NCBI GenBank assembly: GCA_015661075.1
Contig: JACVQJ010000002.1
Coordinates: 1 to 64,000 of the forward strand
Direction: 5' to 3'
Length of the DNA: 64,000 nucleotides
Source of the DNA: Parachlamydiales bacterium
Lineage (GTDB): Bacteria; Chlamydiota; Chlamydiia; Chlamydiales; SM23-39
The notes under the pieces are model-generated. The model was not told the DNA's origin. It saw only the letters and a program-made list of their open reading frames with translations, and made no database searches. Shown here in pieces: positions 7,552 to 17,871 of this stretch. A program made the translations under genes and the position numbers. How positions within the stretch are numbered: position 1 is the stretch's first letter; every line of letters begins with the position of its first letter.

Positions 7552-10500
7552 AATCCCATCCGCCCGATTGATTTCCACATTCCTTCATCGATACCTCCGG
7601 AGATGCAAAAACCGACTTCGGAGGAACTCCAGGACCTTGTCGCCAACTTGCGAAAAGAGCTTTTTAAGGAATTAGAAGTCATTAATGTGCAGGTCTATAA
7701 TATTTTAATCGATCTTGCTGGCAATGTCAAAAAACACATGGCGGATCCGGCCGAAATTTTTGAGGACGTTGCGGACGCTGAACGCCAAATCATCACTGAG
7801 ATTTCTAACATCCGGACGAATCTGACACCGGATCAAGAAGCGACATTGCGGACTCAGATAGGAGATCAATTCGAAGACGCATGGGGTGTGTTTGAAAATC
7901 AGCTGTTGCTCGAGTCCGACCCGGGTGATTATGCGGAAAGCACTCTCCAGTATTTAAAGTCGATCGCTTCACAATCAACCCTCGGTGTCGGCATGGAAGC
8001 TGTTACCAGCCGCGCCGTCACTAGCGGAACAGGGATGACGCTGCAGCAGTTTGCGGCGTATTTAATTGGCAATAAGATCCCATGGACCCAGGGTGGGTCG
8101 GAATATATGAACCTCATTCTTGCGGCGATCAACACGCTTCCCGGCAACGCTACAATGGCTGACTTGAGTCAGATGATGCGAGACTATGTGGGAGATCCCA
8201 ATGGAGATGGCTCCAAGGGCTTTCCCCCGCTTTTTACTGAGAATGGAACATTTTTGACACTGAACAGTACTGATATAAGTAATCTGACTTCACAAGGTTT
8301 TATTTTCCCGACAGGCCTACAGCCAACGCAAATGTCTTCGCCTCCCATCTCAAGTGCGAATATTCCCATCAATATACATCCGCCGGCCGATTGGGACTTT
8401 AGCAAGGGGAATTATCATGTTGAAGTCACCATTTTGGGGCGTCTCGGTAGTGACCAGGCGGATATTTCCTATTTTAATCAGGATGGAACAATAAGAACCG
8501 ACGCTTCCCATCAATTGATCATCACATTTACGTCAGCAACAGATGTTCAAACACTCGAATTACCCCCTCTGCTTTTCTCTAATCAAGTCCAGTTGCAGCC
8601 AGAATTGGCAGATGGCACATATAGGATAAATTCTCCCATAACAATAGAAGGGACGAATGATGCAAATGGTGTCACAACAGAGGATATTACCGGGGTAAAT
8701 TCCGCCCAGGAAGCAAACGCTCTCATGGCGTTTCAGTACAATTATGCTTCTCCGACGACGGGTATGGTCATGTCGAGAGCGATTACTTTGCCGGCTCTGT
8801 ATTCTGGATCCACGCAGAATATGACTGATATTATAAATGAGATGAAGAACGAGATGCAAAACCTGGCCGGAGGAGATGGGTCGGTTTGGGAAAATATATT
8901 TTACGATCAAACCGGCGTTGATGGTGCAACGCATGCTTCTCCTGTTTCTCCTAAAAATTGCGCTGCCTTGGCTGACTATTATAATTCCTATCTAACAAAC
9001 ACATATTTATCAGAGACCGACAGTAATAGTATAAAAGGCCTAACTTTTAGCGCGCCAAATCTAGACTATAGTAAGTATAATCCTGGTAATGTTACTTATA
9101 CGTGTGTTGATCCGGCTTATCAGTATCATGGCAATACGTACATCGAATTTCAAGGGTCTGATAAATCTATAATTCTGCTGGATCAAAATTTGTATAATTC
9201 AACGGATGGTGGTAGGGCTTGGTGGGATGGAGGATATGAAGGAAGGTGGAGCGCTTCATCGGTGCCGCTAAAGGATACTGATGGGATTCAGATTTATACA
9301 AACTGTACAGGAAACGATCCGACAACAGGGACCCAGGTATCCTTTGGTACTCAGTCACCAAGCATTGGCTATGCAACAATCCCTGCCTTGATCAAAGAAA
9401 TTGTCGCCCCTCTCAATATGGGGATTCAAATGAGCATTTTCAAGGGCTCATCGCCTTCGGTGCTGGTACCACCTGGCGGAATCGACGGTACATTTTTAAA
9501 AGATCTTGATTCGAAATATCGTTATCAATCACCAAAGTATAATCTGTATATGAGGGTTGGGCTCGATTGTGGATTGAACACCTATTTGTTCGATTTCCAG
9601 GACGTTTTAGGCTTGGATAACACAAGATCCTGTCCATCCAAACAGCTGGTATCCATTGATATTGACTTAAGCAATGTGAATTCCTCGACAAATTTGCCCA
9701 CCTGGGCAAATCATCTCATACGCGATCTTCAGGCGCCGCCTCCCTTTACAGGGGAAGAATTGGCGTTTGCCAACGATCTCATCGCGTGGGTCAAAAATAA
9801 TGTGGGATCGACTGATGATTTCTCGAAGGTCGTTAACCATCTGGAAAGTCTATTTTCCAATCCAGCAACGAATGCTTCTAATGACCTTTATTATAAGTAC
9901 CCAGGATTGCGGTATGCCGATGCTGAGGCGATCTATGGAATTGTGTCCAATGATGCATCTTCGATCAGCACCCCCACTCCGACCCCTGTGGATAGCGAAC
10001 TCATCGCCCTGATGAATATCTACCCGGTGCCGGGTAATGGTACTGATGCAGCCAAGCTCTTAAGCGTTATCGAGGGGCACATTATTGGAACTGATCCGAC
10101 AATCGCTCTTACTGATCCATCCAATGGACTGAACAATTGGGTGCAAAAGCTTTTTAGCGATCCTGAGTTTTTCACACAGGCATACCCTGCTCTTTTATCG
10201 GATCCCGCACAAAAGGTCTCGGCTGAACAGATGGCGGCGATATTCCAGGTCAATGCGATGTTCAAGGAAGTCCTGACGGAATGGGAATCGAGCGGATCGC
10301 CGGGTGCAAAAGCGTTCGCAAACCAAGTGTTGCTTTTGATTGGAACTACGGGCTGGCAGACGTTCGGAGATATTCAAACAGCAGTTCAGAATCTGGGTAA
10401 TAGCATTTTTTATCATTTTGCTGTGCCATCATTAACCCAAAACGATGTAGACGAAATTTATGGTGTGCTGCAATTAGGCGCGTCTCCCCAAGCTCCATTT

Positions 10501-11505
10501 GGAATTGATTATAGGACTAAGATTCTACAAGGTAGTTTGCCCTGGACATCGGCGTCTGAGGCACTACGAAGCGACCTTCTCGATGCTATTAATGGAGTAT
10601 CAGTCAGTTATCCTATTAAAGGATCTGATTTTGCTGCGTTGCAAAATTGGTTCGCTTCTTATGCTGCAACGATCCTTGGACCAGGAGTAACGCTCGGCGC
10701 TACAGATGTGAAGAGTTTTGAAACATTGGTCGATGGAGAGTCCATCGTTCTTCCTTCAAGTATTTGCCCCGCTCCTCTTCCTCCATGGGAGCAGTTCCAG
10801 GCCGATATGCTGACCTGGGTGCAAAAAGGTCCCACTCCTCCGACGCCTGAGTTTGCTTTTATTAATCCGATCTGGGGAGACATTGACAAAAACGCTCCAT
10901 GGGATAACCTCGCCGATGCGCAAGCCTATATCCAGGGGTTGGGACAAAGTATTTACACGTTAAATCAGACCCCTCCGAATCAATTGACCCAGGCTGATGT
11001 CGATTTAATCTATGCAGACCTTAGCTTGATAAATCCTCCCTCGCCTCCTACTCCAGGGACATGGATCAAGACGCTTGAGGCGCAGGTGATGGAGTATCAG
11101 CAGATGGCGAACATGGATACTTATGTAGAAAATTATCTCAGCAAACACGGTTTAAAAACCCCTGCCCTCATTAGTGTTTTCCGAGATCGTATGCAAGAAG
11201 ATGGATGGCAATATAAGCCTCTGGCCGATCTGCTACAAATTTCCCCCGTTGATCCGGCCTATCAATCGCTCTACATGCAGCATCTGCAAAAACTGATTTC
11301 GTTGGCGATGAGCCCGGGCGGGTTTGGTTCCATCGTCAGCCAGACCAACTCTTTCAATGCGTTTTTGAACAGTGCGTATGCAGAATTGCAAGCATTGGTG
11401 GCCGGCGGCACCGAAGAAGAATGGAACACGTGGTTGGGTAGTCATCAAATGTCGTTGTCCTTGCAAGATTATCAGAATTGGTTTAACACGTTACAGCAAT
11501 CGTAG
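7549..11505 (+). CDS. Large uncharacterised protein with degenerate C-terminal repeats
   Basis: A 1318-residue protein that I do not recognise. The open frame extends upstream to 7381 inside yjbH, but the ATG at 7549 (MNPIRPIDFHIPSS) is the first after the yjbH stop. No signal peptide is visible. Residues ~20-110 are charged and helical, possibly coiled coil. The middle (~270-720) is rich in Thr, Ser, Asn, Tyr and Gly, like beta-rich secreted proteins. The last ~550 residues contain loosely repeated units, each with a helical W/L-rich part and an ending such as LTQNDVDEIYGVLQL or LTQADVDLIYADLSL. A type III-secreted or surface protein is possible; this is inference. The porin gene follows after 10 bases, suggesting co-transcription. 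Confidence 0.75.
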   Translation: MNPIRPIDFHIPSSIPPEMQKPTSEELQDLVANLRKELFKELEVINVQVYNILIDLAGNVKKHMADPAEIFEDVADAERQIITEISNIRTNLTPDQEATLRTQIGDQFEDAWGVFENQLLLESDPGDYAESTLQYLKSIASQSTLGVGMEAVTSRAVTSGTGMTLQQFAAYLIGNKIPWTQGGSEYMNLILAAINTLPGNATMADLSQMMRDYVGDPNGDGSKGFPPLFTENGTFLTLNSTDISNLTSQGFIFPTGLQPTQMSSPPISSANIPINIHPPADWDFSKGNYHVEVTILGRLGSDQADISYFNQDGTIRTDASHQLIITFTSATDVQTLELPPLLFSNQVQLQPELADGTYRINSPITIEGTNDANGVTTEDITGVNSAQEANALMAFQYNYASPTTGMVMSRAITLPALYSGSTQNMTDIINEMKNEMQNLAGGDGSVWENIFYDQTGVDGATHASPVSPKNCAALADYYNSYLTNTYLSETDSNSIKGLTFSAPNLDYSKYNPGNVTYTCVDPAYQYHGNTYIEFQGSDKSIILLDQNLYNSTDGGRAWWDGGYEGRWSASSVPLKDTDGIQIYTNCTGNDPTTGTQVSFGTQSPSIGYATIPALIKEIVAPLNMGIQMSIFKGSSPSVLVPPGGIDGTFLKDLDSKYRYQSPKYNLYMRVGLDCGLNTYLFDFQDVLGLDNTRSCPSKQLVSIDIDLSNVNSSTNLPTWANHLIRDLQAPPPFTGEELAFANDLIAWVKNNVGSTDDFSKVVNHLESLFSNPATNASNDLYYKYPGLRYADAEAIYGIVSNDASSISTPTPTPVDSELIALMNIYPVPGNGTDAAKLLSVIEGHIIGTDPTIALTDPSNGLNNWVQKLFSDPEFFTQAYPALLSDPAQKVSAEQMAAIFQVNAMFKEVLTEWESSGSPGAKAFANQVLLLIGTTGWQTFGDIQTAVQNLGNSIFYHFAVPSLTQNDVDEIYGVLQLGASPQAPFGIDYRTKILQGSLPWTSASEALRSDLLDAINGVSVSYPIKGSDFAALQNWFASYAATILGPGVTLGATDVKSFETLVDGESIVLPSSICPAPLPPWEQFQADMLTWVQKGPTPPTPEFAFINPIWGDIDKNAPWDNLADAQAYIQGLGQSIYTLNQTPPNQLTQADVDLIYADLSLINPPSPPTPGTWIKTLEAQVMEYQQMANMDTYVENYLSKHGLKTPALISVFRDRMQEDGWQYKPLADLLQISPVDPAYQSLYMQHLQKLISLAMSPGGFGSIVSQTNSFNAFLNSAYAELQALVAGGTEEEWNTWLGSHQMSLSLQDYQNWFNTLQQS

Positions 11506-11515
11506 AGGAAAATTT

Positions 11516-12724
11516 ATGTCTTTGTATCAACGAATTTCACTGTTTATCCTGCCGATTTTTGCCTTCGCAGGACCAAATGACGAATGGGCCGCGAAAGAAA
11601 TGGAAAAGCAAGCCGAGGCCCAAGGATCGGCAGATTCTTCTTTCGAACAGATAGTCGAATCGGTTGCGGCGGATACCGAAAATCTTGTAGCTGTGAAAAC
11701 GTCCTGTTCTGGACCCGCTGTCGAATCGATTCCGAAGCATATGCAAAAGCTAGCTCCAGTGAAAAACACGGCCGATTGTTGTTGCGATCTTTTTTCTTAT
11801 GGAAAACATCGTGTAGCCCTGAGCGGCGAATTTCTCTATTGGAAGCCGATGGAGGGAGGGACCGAATTTGCTCTTCCGACGCATCCGAGTACATCGTCTG
11901 GTATGATTCCAGGTTCGACATCTCCTCATTATGTTTCATTTCAATGGGAACCGGGCTTTCGCGTGGGAGCGAAATATTTTTTGCCGGATAAACAATGGAG
12001 CTTTTTCCTGAGCGCCGCAAACCTTACTTCGTCTGTTTCGAGCCATCTGAGCGGCATGCTTTTTCCTCTCTATTCTGTGCAGCCACTCATGGAAGGCGGC
12101 GCAGGCCTTATTGATTTTGCAACTTCAGCCGATTCGCATTGGAAACTCAACTACTGGGTATTCGACTTGCGATGGAATTACGAGCGTCCATTTTGCAATA
12201 ACTTCCTCTTCATCCCATTTGCCGGCCTCAAAGGAGCTCTAATCCACCAGCATTTTCATAATTTTTATAACGGAGTGAATCTGCAAGGTGGGGGAATCGA
12301 AAATTATTCCATCTATACGAGAAACAATTGCAACAGCGTCGGGCTGCAGGGAGGACTTCATGGCGAATGGGTGCTGGGAAGCGGTTTCCGATTGCTGGGC
12401 GATTGTTCTCTGGCGCTCGTTTACGGCTGGTTCCATGTTGACCAGAATCAAAGCGGACAGGCGGGCTATTCAAATACAGTCGATTTTTCGTCCGACTTTC
12501 AGCGCCTTTTGCCTGCGGCTGACTTGTTTGCCGGATTTTCCTGGGGTAGATTTTTCGATCGGAAGTGCAAGCATGTCGAAGTCCATGCAGGCTATCAAGC
12601 CCAGTATTGGTGGAGACAAAACCAAAGCCCGCGCTTTATCGACAGCTCGAGTCCCTATTATCTCCTCGCCTCCGAAGATCTCGGTCTCCAGGGGCTCACT
12701 CTGGGAGGCAGTTTCGACTTTTAA
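11516..12724 (+). CDS. Lpg1974/MOMP-like pore-forming outer-membrane protein
   Basis: A 402-residue exported protein. The ATG at 11516 follows a good GAGGAAA ribosome binding site and gives a signal peptide (MSLYQRISLFILPIFAFA). A charged spacer and a Cys-rich turn (NTADCCCDLF) precede an aromatic beta-barrel beginning VALSGEFLYWKPMEGG, with repeated strands such as WEPGFRVGAKYFLP, KLNYWVFDLRWNYERPF and a terminal phenylalanine (TLGGSFDF). This matches the Lpg1974 family of Legionella and the MOMP-like porins of environmental chlamydiae, where cysteines cross-link the envelope. The frame is also open upstream to 11372 within the preceding gene, but that extension is not credible. Confidence 0.85.
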   Translation: MSLYQRISLFILPIFAFAGPNDEWAAKEMEKQAEAQGSADSSFEQIVESVAADTENLVAVKTSCSGPAVESIPKHMQKLAPVKNTADCCCDLFSYGKHRVALSGEFLYWKPMEGGTEFALPTHPSTSSGMIPGSTSPHYVSFQWEPGFRVGAKYFLPDKQWSFFLSAANLTSSVSSHLSGMLFPLYSVQPLMEGGAGLIDFATSADSHWKLNYWVFDLRWNYERPFCNNFLFIPFAGLKGALIHQHFHNFYNGVNLQGGGIENYSIYTRNNCNSVGLQGGLHGEWVLGSGFRLLGDCSLALVYGWFHVDQNQSGQAGYSNTVDFSSDFQRLLPAADLFAGFSWGRFFDRKCKHVEVHAGYQAQYWWRQNQSPRFIDSSSPYYLLASEDLGLQGLTLGGSFDF

Positions 12725-12746
12725 AGCACTACAGCGCTTTTGTGGC

Positions 12747-12765
12747 TTGTAAAGCGGATTTACAA
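12747..12765. repeat. TTGTAAA-N5-TTTACAA palindrome
   Basis: A perfect 7-base inverted repeat with a 5-base spacer in the gap between the porin and thyX, 22 bases after the porin stop and 76 bases before the thyX start. The same form occurs at 2733-2749. It may be an operator for thyX-uvrB; no T-run follows. Confidence 0.4.
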
Positions 12766-12840
12766 ACCAGAGTTCCATTTTTCTTGAATCGCCGCGAGCA
12801 TTCTGGCATCGTTGCTATGGCTTACTAAGCGAGTGGATTC

Positions 12841-14466
12841 ATGCAAGACTACGAGGAATTTTCAGAAAGCCAGATCAAGATTTTAGAACATTACGTCACC
12901 AGCACTACTTCGAACATCTTTGTGCTGCGCAATCTTCCTGAAGTGATCAAAGGCGCTCTATTTTCCCGCTATTCGCGCTCGGCCCTGGGCTTGCGCTCGC
13001 TGCTGTTAAAAGAATTTATTCTGAACGAGGACACCGCTTTTTCCGGCATCGCCGGCAAATACAGCGACACGGATACGGCGCACGATCAATTAGCGGCGAT
13101 TCAAAAAGCGCAAAATTTTTATGACCGCATTTTAGATGGATTCGGCGATGATTCGATCGGCGAGCTGGGCGGTGCGCATCTGGCGGTGGAGAGCGTTTCG
13201 CTTCTCGCGACGAAGATGATTGAAGATTGTCGCTTGGGCGGCTCTCCGCTCGAAAAGTCGACGCGCTACATTTACTTTGATCAGAAGATCAATGGCCAAT
13301 ATCTTTTCTATCACGAACCCGTATTGATGACGTCCGCCTATCGCGATTTGTATTTGACAACATGCAATGATCTTTTCGAAACGTACAGCCGGCTGATTCC
13401 TCCCTTGACGGCGCATATCGAACAGTCTTTTCCTAAAGATCCGACGACTTCCAAGGGCGCTTATGCGGCAGCTTTGCGCGCTAAAGTGCTGGATTGTCTG
13501 CGGGGATTGCTTCCGGCCAGCGCGATGACCAATATGGGCGTGTTCGGCAATGGCCGCTTTTTCGAAACGCTGCTCCAAAAAATGAATTGCCATAACCTGG
13601 CCGAGATGCAGGACATGGGCAAAAAAGCGTACCATGAGCTGGCCAAGGTCATTCCTTCTTTCATTCGCCGAGCCGATCCGGCGCATAAGCACCACCGCGC
13701 TCTTTCTGAGTATTTCGAAACGATGCAGACAGACCTCAAGAACCTGGCGCAAAAGCATTTGTTAAACATTCCGAAACCCAGCCACCATGGCGTGCGGCTG
13801 ATCCATGCGGATCCGGAAGCGATTTCCAAGGTGGCCGGCGCCCTGCTCTTTTCCTGCTCTCATGCCGGACTGTCCGAGCTGCAGGCGTATTGCCGCCAGC
13901 TGCCGGAAGAAGAAATCTCTCGTCTCTTCGATTCGGTGTGCTTGTGCCGGGAAAATCGCCGCCACAAGTCTCCGCGGGCTTTGGAGCATGCGTCATTTAC
14001 ATTCGAGATCATCGCGGACTTCGGGGTATATCGGGACTTGCAGCGCCATCGGACGATGACGCAAGAGCGGCAGCTGCTTTCATGTCATTATGGACATTAT
14101 CTTCCGCCGGAGCTCAAGGGCACGGAGATGGGAAGAGAATATATTGCTGCGATGGATCGGGCCAAGACGGCTTACGACACCATTTCTGCTGAGCTGCCCG
14201 AAGAGGCGCAATATGTGGTGCCGATCGCCTATAACGTGCATTGGTATTTCAACGTCAATTTGCGCTCGCTGCAGTGGCTCTGCGAGTTGAGATCCCAGCC
14301 GCAAGGCCATTCGACCTATCGCCTCATTGCGCAGGAAATGGCTCGCCAGGTTAGCCGGGCGTACCCTCCGTTTGAGCGCTTTTTTAAATTTGTCGATTAC
14401 GGCGGCTATCAGCTCGGGCGGCTCAGTGCTGAGATCCGCAAAGAAGAAAAGTTGGCGGCTCGATAG
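12841..14466 (+). CDS. thyX: Flavin-dependent thymidylate synthase, double-length chlamydial type
   Basis: A 541-residue ThyX that would methylate dUMP to dTMP using FAD and methylene-tetrahydrofolate. The C-terminal half holds the catalytic signature [16 protein letters not shown] with the RHR at residues 402-404, and a late [18 protein letters not shown] segment resembling the substrate-binding helix of ThyX (the usual end motif is LRxxxxAQxEIR-like). The N-terminal half resembles a second ThyX-type module ([33 protein letters not shown]). Ordinary ThyX is 220-260 residues; the roughly 530-residue form is typical of chlamydiae. uvrB begins one base after the stop, so the pair forms an operon. 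Confidence 0.9.
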   Translation: MQDYEEFSESQIKILEHYVTSTTSNIFVLRNLPEVIKGALFSRYSRSALGLRSLLLKEFILNEDTAFSGIAGKYSDTDTAHDQLAAIQKAQNFYDRILDGFGDDSIGELGGAHLAVESVSLLATKMIEDCRLGGSPLEKSTRYIYFDQKINGQYLFYHEPVLMTSAYRDLYLTTCNDLFETYSRLIPPLTAHIEQSFPKDPTTSKGAYAAALRAKVLDCLRGLLPASAMTNMGVFGNGRFFETLLQKMNCHNLAEMQDMGKKAYHELAKVIPSFIRRADPAHKHHRALSEYFETMQTDLKNLAQKHLLNIPKPSHHGVRLIHADPEAISKVAGALLFSCSHAGLSELQAYCRQLPEEEISRLFDSVCLCRENRRHKSPRALEHASFTFEIIADFGVYRDLQRHRTMTQERQLLSCHYGHYLPPELKGTEMGREYIAAMDRAKTAYDTISAELPEEAQYVVPIAYNVHWYFNVNLRSLQWLCELRSQPQGHSTYRLIAQEMARQVSRAYPPFERFFKFVDYGGYQLGRLSAEIRKEEKLAAR

Positions 14467-14467
14467 A

Positions 14468-16468
14468 ATGTTCCATCTCACCTCAGATTATCAGCCTTGT
14501 GGCGATCAGCCGGAGGCCATTGCGCGGCTCGTATCCGGACTCAACCACAAAAAAAAATCGCAGGTTCTTCTCGGGATCACCGGTTCGGGCAAGACGTTCA
14601 CGATGGCGAATGTCATTCAGCAAGTCCAAAAACCGGCTTTGATCCTGGCGCATAACAAAACGCTCGCCGCACAGCTCTATCAGGAATTTAAATCTTTTTT
14701 CCCCGATAACGCCGTTGAGTATTTCGTTTCCTATTACGATTTCTATCAGCCGGAAGCCTACATTGCCCGCACGGATACTTATATCGAAAAAGATCTCGCC
14801 ATCAATGACCGCATTGAAAAAATGCGCCTGAGCGCGACGCGCTCTTTGATCGAGCGGCCCGATGTAATCATTGTCGCGTCCATTTCCTGCATCTATGGCC
14901 TCGGCACGCCGGAATACTACAGCCAGATGCTGCTCCACCTCGCCGTCGGTCAGCAGGTGCGCCGCGATGATGTGTTGCTGCATCTCGTGGAGCTGCACTA
15001 CAGTCGAAACGATTTTGAGCTGGCTCGCGCGACGTTTCGCGCTCGGGGCGATGTTTTGGAGATTGTCCCGGCCTATGAAGACGATCTGGCTTACCGGATT
15101 GAGTTTTTCGGCGATGATATCGAGCGCATCAGCGAGATCGATCCATTGACGGGGAAGGTGCGGCGCCGGTTGGACAAGGTGACGATTTTCCCGGGATCGC
15201 ATTATGTCACGCCGGAAAATGTCCGCTGGGGCGCCATGGAAACGATCCGCGCCGAGCTGAAAGAGCGGGTACAGTATTTCGAATCGCAAAACCGACCTCT
15301 AGAAGCCCAACGCATCCGCGAGCGGACGAATTACGATTTGGAGATGATCCGTGAGATTGGCTTTTGCAAGGGAATCGAAAACTATTCGCGTCATTTTAGC
15401 AAGAGGTTGCCCGGCCAGCCCCCGCCGTGTCTGATCGACTATTTTCCCGAGGATTTTCTATTTTTTATCGACGAGTCGCATCAAACGCTGCCCCAGATGC
15501 ATGCGATGTACAATGGCGATCGCGCCCGCAAAAACTCTCTCATCGAATTCGGCTTCCGTCTGCCATCCGCCTTTGATAACCGTCCGCTCAAGTTTGAAGA
15601 GACCTACGCCAAGTTCCGGCAGGTGATATATGTATCCGCGACGCCAGGCTCCTGGGAGGTGCAGGAATCGCAGGGCGATATCGTCCAGCAGATCATCCGC
15701 CCCACCGGTTTGCTCGATCCTGCGATCACTCTGCGCCCTGCGATTGGCCAGGTCGACGACTGTCTCGAAGAAATCCGCATTGAAACGCAAAATGGCGGCC
15801 GAATCCTCGTCACGACGCTCACGAAAAAACTATCCGAAGATCTCTCCAAATATCTCAATGAAATCGGCGTCAAGGCGAAATATCTACACTCCGATATCGA
15901 TACGCTCGAGCGCATCCAGATCATTAAAGCTTTGCGGCTCGGCGAATTTGACGTCCTCGTCGGCATTAACTTATTGCGCGAGGGCCTCGACATCCCCGAA
16001 GTGTCGTTGGTTGTGATCCTCGACGCCGATAAAGAGGGCTTTCTTCGCTCGGAAACGGCGCTCATTCAAACGTGCGGAAGAGCGGCGCGCAATGTCCGCG
16101 GCCGTGTGATTCTTTATGCCGATAGAGAGACGTCGGCCATTAAGAGCGCGATGGCGATCACCTTGCAGCGCAGAAAAAATCAGCAGGAATATAACGAGCT
16201 TCACAATATTACGCCGCGATCGATCCGGCGCGAACAGAATCAGTCACTGGAAGAGTCGTTCGGCTTGCCCGCAGATTTGCCGGCGTCTGAGAAAAAGCCC
16301 ATCTCGCAGGGGCATGTCGATATCGCGGATCTCGAGCGCAAAATCCGCGAAAACAAAATCGAAATGGAGCGCGCCGCCAAAGAGCTTCGATTCGAAGACG
16401 CGGCCCGCTGCCGCGATCTGATGCGCTACTATCAAAGCCTGGAACTCCTCAAGAGCGATACAGACTGA
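14468..16468 (+). CDS. uvrB: Excinuclease ABC subunit B
   Basis: A 666-residue nucleotide-excision-repair helicase that verifies lesions with UvrA and loads UvrC. Motifs in order: [10 protein letters not shown] (Walker A, about residues 38-47), the beta-hairpin region [27 protein letters not shown] (Walker B), [49 protein letters not shown], and a C-terminal UVR domain ending in [15 protein letters not shown]. The ATG at 14468 ([18 protein letters not shown]) is the canonical start; the open frame extends upstream inside thyX but is not used. Length is normal. Confidence 0.97.
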   Translation: MFHLTSDYQPCGDQPEAIARLVSGLNHKKKSQVLLGITGSGKTFTMANVIQQVQKPALILAHNKTLAAQLYQEFKSFFPDNAVEYFVSYYDFYQPEAYIARTDTYIEKDLAINDRIEKMRLSATRSLIERPDVIIVASISCIYGLGTPEYYSQMLLHLAVGQQVRRDDVLLHLVELHYSRNDFELARATFRARGDVLEIVPAYEDDLAYRIEFFGDDIERISEIDPLTGKVRRRLDKVTIFPGSHYVTPENVRWGAMETIRAELKERVQYFESQNRPLEAQRIRERTNYDLEMIREIGFCKGIENYSRHFSKRLPGQPPPCLIDYFPEDFLFFIDESHQTLPQMHAMYNGDRARKNSLIEFGFRLPSAFDNRPLKFEETYAKFRQVIYVSATPGSWEVQESQGDIVQQIIRPTGLLDPAITLRPAIGQVDDCLEEIRIETQNGGRILVTTLTKKLSEDLSKYLNEIGVKAKYLHSDIDTLERIQIIKALRLGEFDVLVGINLLREGLDIPEVSLVVILDADKEGFLRSETALIQTCGRAARNVRGRVILYADRETSAIKSAMAITLQRRKNQQEYNELHNITPRSIRREQNQSLEESFGLPADLPASEKKPISQGHVDIADLERKIRENKIEMERAAKELRFEDAARCRDLMRYYQSLELLKSDTD

Positions 16469-16515
16469 GGCGGATACGTACCTATTAAGCTAACAATCAA
16501 TGTATTAACATTTCC

Positions 16516-16563
16516 TTGTCAGGATGACGGCAAAGTGCTATACTTTCCTTATGAGAAGGAAAG
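16516..16563 (+). promoter_or_regulatory. Promoter with overlapping palindromic operator before DUF4143 ATPase
   Basis: TTGTCA (16516-16521) and TATACT (16539-16544) are separated by 17 bases and each match consensus at 5 of 6 positions. A perfect inverted repeat, CTTTCCTT (16543-16550) and AAGGAAAG (16556-16563) with a 5-base centre, begins within the -10 box and covers the expected transcription start. Its right arm is also the ribosome binding site of the gene starting at 16567. A repressor bound here would block transcription, and a hairpin, if transcribed, would hide the ribosome binding site. Confidence 0.65.
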
Positions 16564-16566
16564 AGT

Positions 16567-17829
16567 ATGAATGAACGTTCGGTGCTGCCGGTTTTGTTAG
16601 GGGAATTTTACGACAAACTCAACCGGCTCAAAGAGATTGTTGATAGAGATATTCAATTTCCAGACGCTCCGGGTAAAATTAAGGTTGCCATCGGGATGCG
16701 GCGGGCCGGGAAAACCTATTTTCTCTATCAACAGATTCTGAAAATGATCAATGAGGGCGTCAGCAAAACAGCTATTTTATACATCAATTTTGAGGACGAT
16801 CGCCTTTTGCCGCTCAATGAACAGAAGCTGGCCAAACTGGTGGATGCGTTTTATTCATATTATCCTGAAAATCACGACCGAAAATGCTATCTGTTTTTTG
16901 ATGAGATTCAAAATGTCGATCGTTGGCCGATCGTGATTCGTCGTTTACACGACACAAAAAATGCAGATTTTTTTTTAACTGGGTCTTCAGCAAAACTTCT
17001 CAGCAAAGAAATTGCGACCAGTTTGCGGGGCCGATCTTTAGCGATCGAAATCTGGCCATATAGCTTTAATGAATTTATCAGAGCGAAAAAGATTTCCATC
17101 GAGCGAGATCTGTATGATAAAAAGACGCAAGACAGGCTCTCGCAGATATTTCATTTTTATTTGTCGGAAGGAGGGTTTCCCGAAATAATTCCTTTTGATC
17201 CGGATGTCAAGCAGAAGACTTTACAAGAGTATCTCGATGTTGTGATTTACAGAGACATTATCGAGCGACACAACATTAAAAATCCGACATTAATCAAGTA
17301 TGTGATTTTGTCGATGATTCATAATGTAGCTAAGCCGTTTGCTGTGAATAAACTTTACAATGACTTAAAAAGTCAGGGGTATCAAGTCGGAAAAGATATG
17401 CTTTATGAATATGTGGATCACATTGAAGATGCTTATCTGGCTTTTTCTATTGCTGTTTATGATAAATCCATTCGAAAAGCGCAAACAAATCCCAAGAAAT
17501 TATATGCGATTGATCCTGGAATGGTCAGGGCGTTAACTTTGGATTATGAAGGCGATCTGGGACGGCTTTTTGAAAACATTGTCTATTTAGATTTGAGACG
17601 GCTTGGATGCAAAACAAACTATTATCTGACATCCGAGCGGTATGAAATTGATTTCCTGGCGCAGACGCCACGAGGACATAAAAAGTTTTTCCAGGTCGCC
17701 TGGGATATGCAGGATGCCCAAACGATGGATCGAGAGGAAAGAGCGCTTCGGGCCGGAATGAAGGAAATGAACATAGACGGTGAAATCATCACTCTGGATT
17801 CCTATCTGCGCGAGGGGGTCAGGCTGTAG
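16567..17829 (+). CDS. AAA+ ATPase with DUF4143 C-terminal domain
   Basis: A 420-residue member of the AAA_14/DUF4143 family. Walker A is GMRRAGKT (residues 43-50), Walker B is LFFDEIQNV (about 109-117), followed by the sensor-like FLTGSSAKLLSKEIATSLRGR. The DUF4143 part ends with a nuclease-like region, YEIDFLAQ, but the usual downstream ExK (as IEVKS in its relatives at 26359 and 28073) reads FFQVAW here, so any PD-(D/E)xK-type site is incomplete. Family function is unknown; members are abundant in accessory DNA and often carry their own operator. Lower GC and codon use than the uvrB side suggest transfer. Directly downstream lies the remnant of a second member. Confidence 0.88.
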   Translation: MNERSVLPVLLGEFYDKLNRLKEIVDRDIQFPDAPGKIKVAIGMRRAGKTYFLYQQILKMINEGVSKTAILYINFEDDRLLPLNEQKLAKLVDAFYSYYPENHDRKCYLFFDEIQNVDRWPIVIRRLHDTKNADFFLTGSSAKLLSKEIATSLRGRSLAIEIWPYSFNEFIRAKKISIERDLYDKKTQDRLSQIFHFYLSEGGFPEIIPFDPDVKQKTLQEYLDVVIYRDIIERHNIKNPTLIKYVILSMIHNVAKPFAVNKLYNDLKSQGYQVGKDMLYEYVDHIEDAYLAFSIAVYDKSIRKAQTNPKKLYAIDPGMVRALTLDYEGDLGRLFENIVYLDLRRLGCKTNYYLTSERYEIDFLAQTPRGHKKFFQVAWDMQDAQTMDREERALRAGMKEMNIDGEIITLDSYLREGVRL

Positions 17830-17871
17830 GTGCTTGGTATGATTGCCTGACCCGGATAATCTGGGGTATGA

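Noticed and set aside
13132-13758. 208-codon minus-strand frame inside thyX
   Set aside because: A shadow of the codon usage of thyX; no ribosome binding site or domain.
14483-15289. 268-codon open frame on the minus strand inside uvrB
   Set aside because: Antisense to conserved helicase motifs; its translation has no recognisable protein features.
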